Shown here piece after piece: positions 63,395 to 64,000 of a stretch of 64,000 bases of DNA (position 1 is the first letter of the stretch; each line of letters opens with the position of its first letter). The position numbers were made by a program, and so were the translations under genes. The notes under the pieces are model-generated. The model worked only from the letters and a program-made list of their open reading frames with translations. It was not told the origin of the DNA and searched no databases. The stretch comes from Actinomycetota bacterium (lineage in GTDB: Bacteria > Actinomycetota > Actinomycetes > S36-B12 > GCA-2699445), in assembly GCA_020438795.1 (NCBI GenBank), contig JAGQTY010000001.1, positions 124,001 to 188,000 of the forward strand. The letters run 5' to 3'.

Positions 63395-64000
63395 TCAGGT
63401 CAGCGGATCGGCCAGCATGGACCCCTCCATACCGAATTCTTCGAGCCAGGTCGCGAGCCGTGCACCCGGTACCGCCCGGCCGTAGAGGAACCCCTGCATC
63501 CGCACGCACCCGAGGTCGCGCAGGACCCGATGGTGCTCAGGAGTCTCAACACCTTCGGCGATCGTCTGCAGGGAGAGGTTGTCCGCGAGTTGCAGCTGCG
63601 AACGGACGAGGGCCGTTGCATGCGGGTCATCGACCACGCCCAGGGTGAACGAACGGTCGATCTTCAGCGCCGAGATGGGGAACCGCTGCAGGTAGGCGAG
63701 GTTCGAGTAGCCCGTACCGAAATCGTCGATGAGCAGTTCCATGCCGGAGGAAGCGATCCGGTCTATGACTTCCTCGAGGGCATCGGTCTCCCGAGCGATC
63801 GCGTTCTCGGTGAGCTCGACGCCTATGCGGTGGGGATCGACCCCGTACTGCTCGAGCGAAGCAACCAGCAGATCGATGGTCGCCCCGTCGACGAGCTGGG
63901 CCGGCGACAGGTTCAAGGTCCATCGCAGGCCGGACCCCTCCGGCACCCGCTGGAGTATCGTGGCAACCTCGGCGATCGACCGGTCGATGGTCGCCTTTCC
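63395..64000 (-). CDS. EAL-domain c-di-GMP phosphodiesterase, C-terminal part (cut by window edge)
   Basis: The last 201 residues of an EAL domain protein are in the window and the frame is open at the edge. VELTENAI, LLIDDFGTGYSNLAYL and LKIDRSF carry the metal- and substrate-binding Glu and Asp residues; QTIAEGVET contains the catalytic-loop Glu and RMQGFLYGRAVP the terminal helix of the fold. Thus c-di-GMP hydrolysis to pGpG is likely, if the earlier EAL strand (outside the window) is intact. It precedes the response regulator-kaiC pair by 114 bp on the same strand and may share its transcript. Confidence 0.9.
   Translation of the reverse strand, partial: GKATIDRSIAEVATILQRVPEGSGLRWTLNLSPAQLVDGATIDLLVASLEQYGVDPHRIGVELTENAIARETDALEEVIDRIASSGMELLIDDFGTGYSNLAYLQRFPISALKIDRSFTLGVVDDPHATALVRSQLQLADNLSLQTIAEGVETPEHHRVLRDLGCVRMQGFLYGRAVPGARLATWLEEFGMEGSMLADPLT

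Overview
This window is a high-G+C actinobacterial chromosome segment. Almost everything in it lies on the minus strand as a chain of housekeeping operons. Read on that strand, the gene order (ffh, rpsP, KH protein, rimM, trmD, rplS, lepB, rnhB, yraN, comM, dprA, xerC, whiG, then rpsB, tsf, pyrH, frr, cdsA, rlmN, dxr, rseP, ispG, GNAT, proS, rimP, nusA, ylxR, infB, DUF503, rbfA, truB, ribF, rpsO, pnp, M16 peptidase, dapB, thyX, dapA, rnj) is a condensed version of the order I recall for Mycobacterium tuberculosis from Rv2916c down to Rv2752c. A WhiG/FliA-type sigma factor, ThyX instead of ThyA, DUF4439, DUF2510 and TANNNT leaderless promoters all fit Actinomycetota. I cannot name a genus.

Layout. 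1-11.1 kb: 5' part of rnj, dapA, an RDD membrane protein, a giant 2,497-residue secreted protein, and thyX. 11.2-15 kb: an AGPS-like flavoprotein divergent from a TetR regulator and glpD, with a palindromic operator between them. 15-19 kb: a Na+/H+ antiporter carrying a UBP-type zinc finger, a secreted protein joining a degenerate Rpf-like domain to a PI-PLC-like domain, and a small membrane protein. 19-34 kb: dapB, M16 peptidase, pnp, rpsO, two plus-strand membrane proteins (TMEM175-like and an unknown), ribF, truB, rbfA, DUF503, infB, ylxR, nusA, rimP, and a plus-strand pair of ferritin-like proteins. 34-46.7 kb: proS, a membrane-anchored matrixin-like protease, GNAT, ispG, rseP, dxr, AI-2E permease, rlmN, cdsA, frr, pyrH. 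46.7-60 kb: tsf, rpsB, M23 protein (plus), whiG, xerC, dprA, comM, yraN, rnhB, lepB, rplS, trmD, rimM, KH protein, rpsP, ffh.

60-64 kb is the most unusual region. A small STAS-like protein is divergent from a KaiB homologue (plus strand). kaiB converges on, and overlaps, a full-length double-domain KaiC gene (minus strand) whose CII domain keeps the adjacent Ser-Thr autophosphorylation pair. KaiC follows, with an 8-bp overlap, a response regulator with a novel-looking helical C-terminus. Upstream of that is an EAL-domain protein cut by the window edge. No KaiA is visible. This looks like a KaiBC timing or stress module wired to two-component and c-di-GMP signalling.

Other points worth attention: the giant protein gene sits between thyX and dapA, which are usually neighbours. 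DUF503 has no ATG/GTG/TTG start at its conserved N-terminus and continues in frame after the infB stop. The secreted Rpf-PLC fusion has Arg in place of the catalytic Glu. Many genes have TANNNT about 6 bp before the start codon, the leaderless-mRNA arrangement. I found no rRNA, tRNA, CRISPR, insertion sequence or prophage. Start codons were chosen by Shine-Dalgarno (SD) spacing, leaderless -10 spacing and family N-termini; where these disagree I say so.
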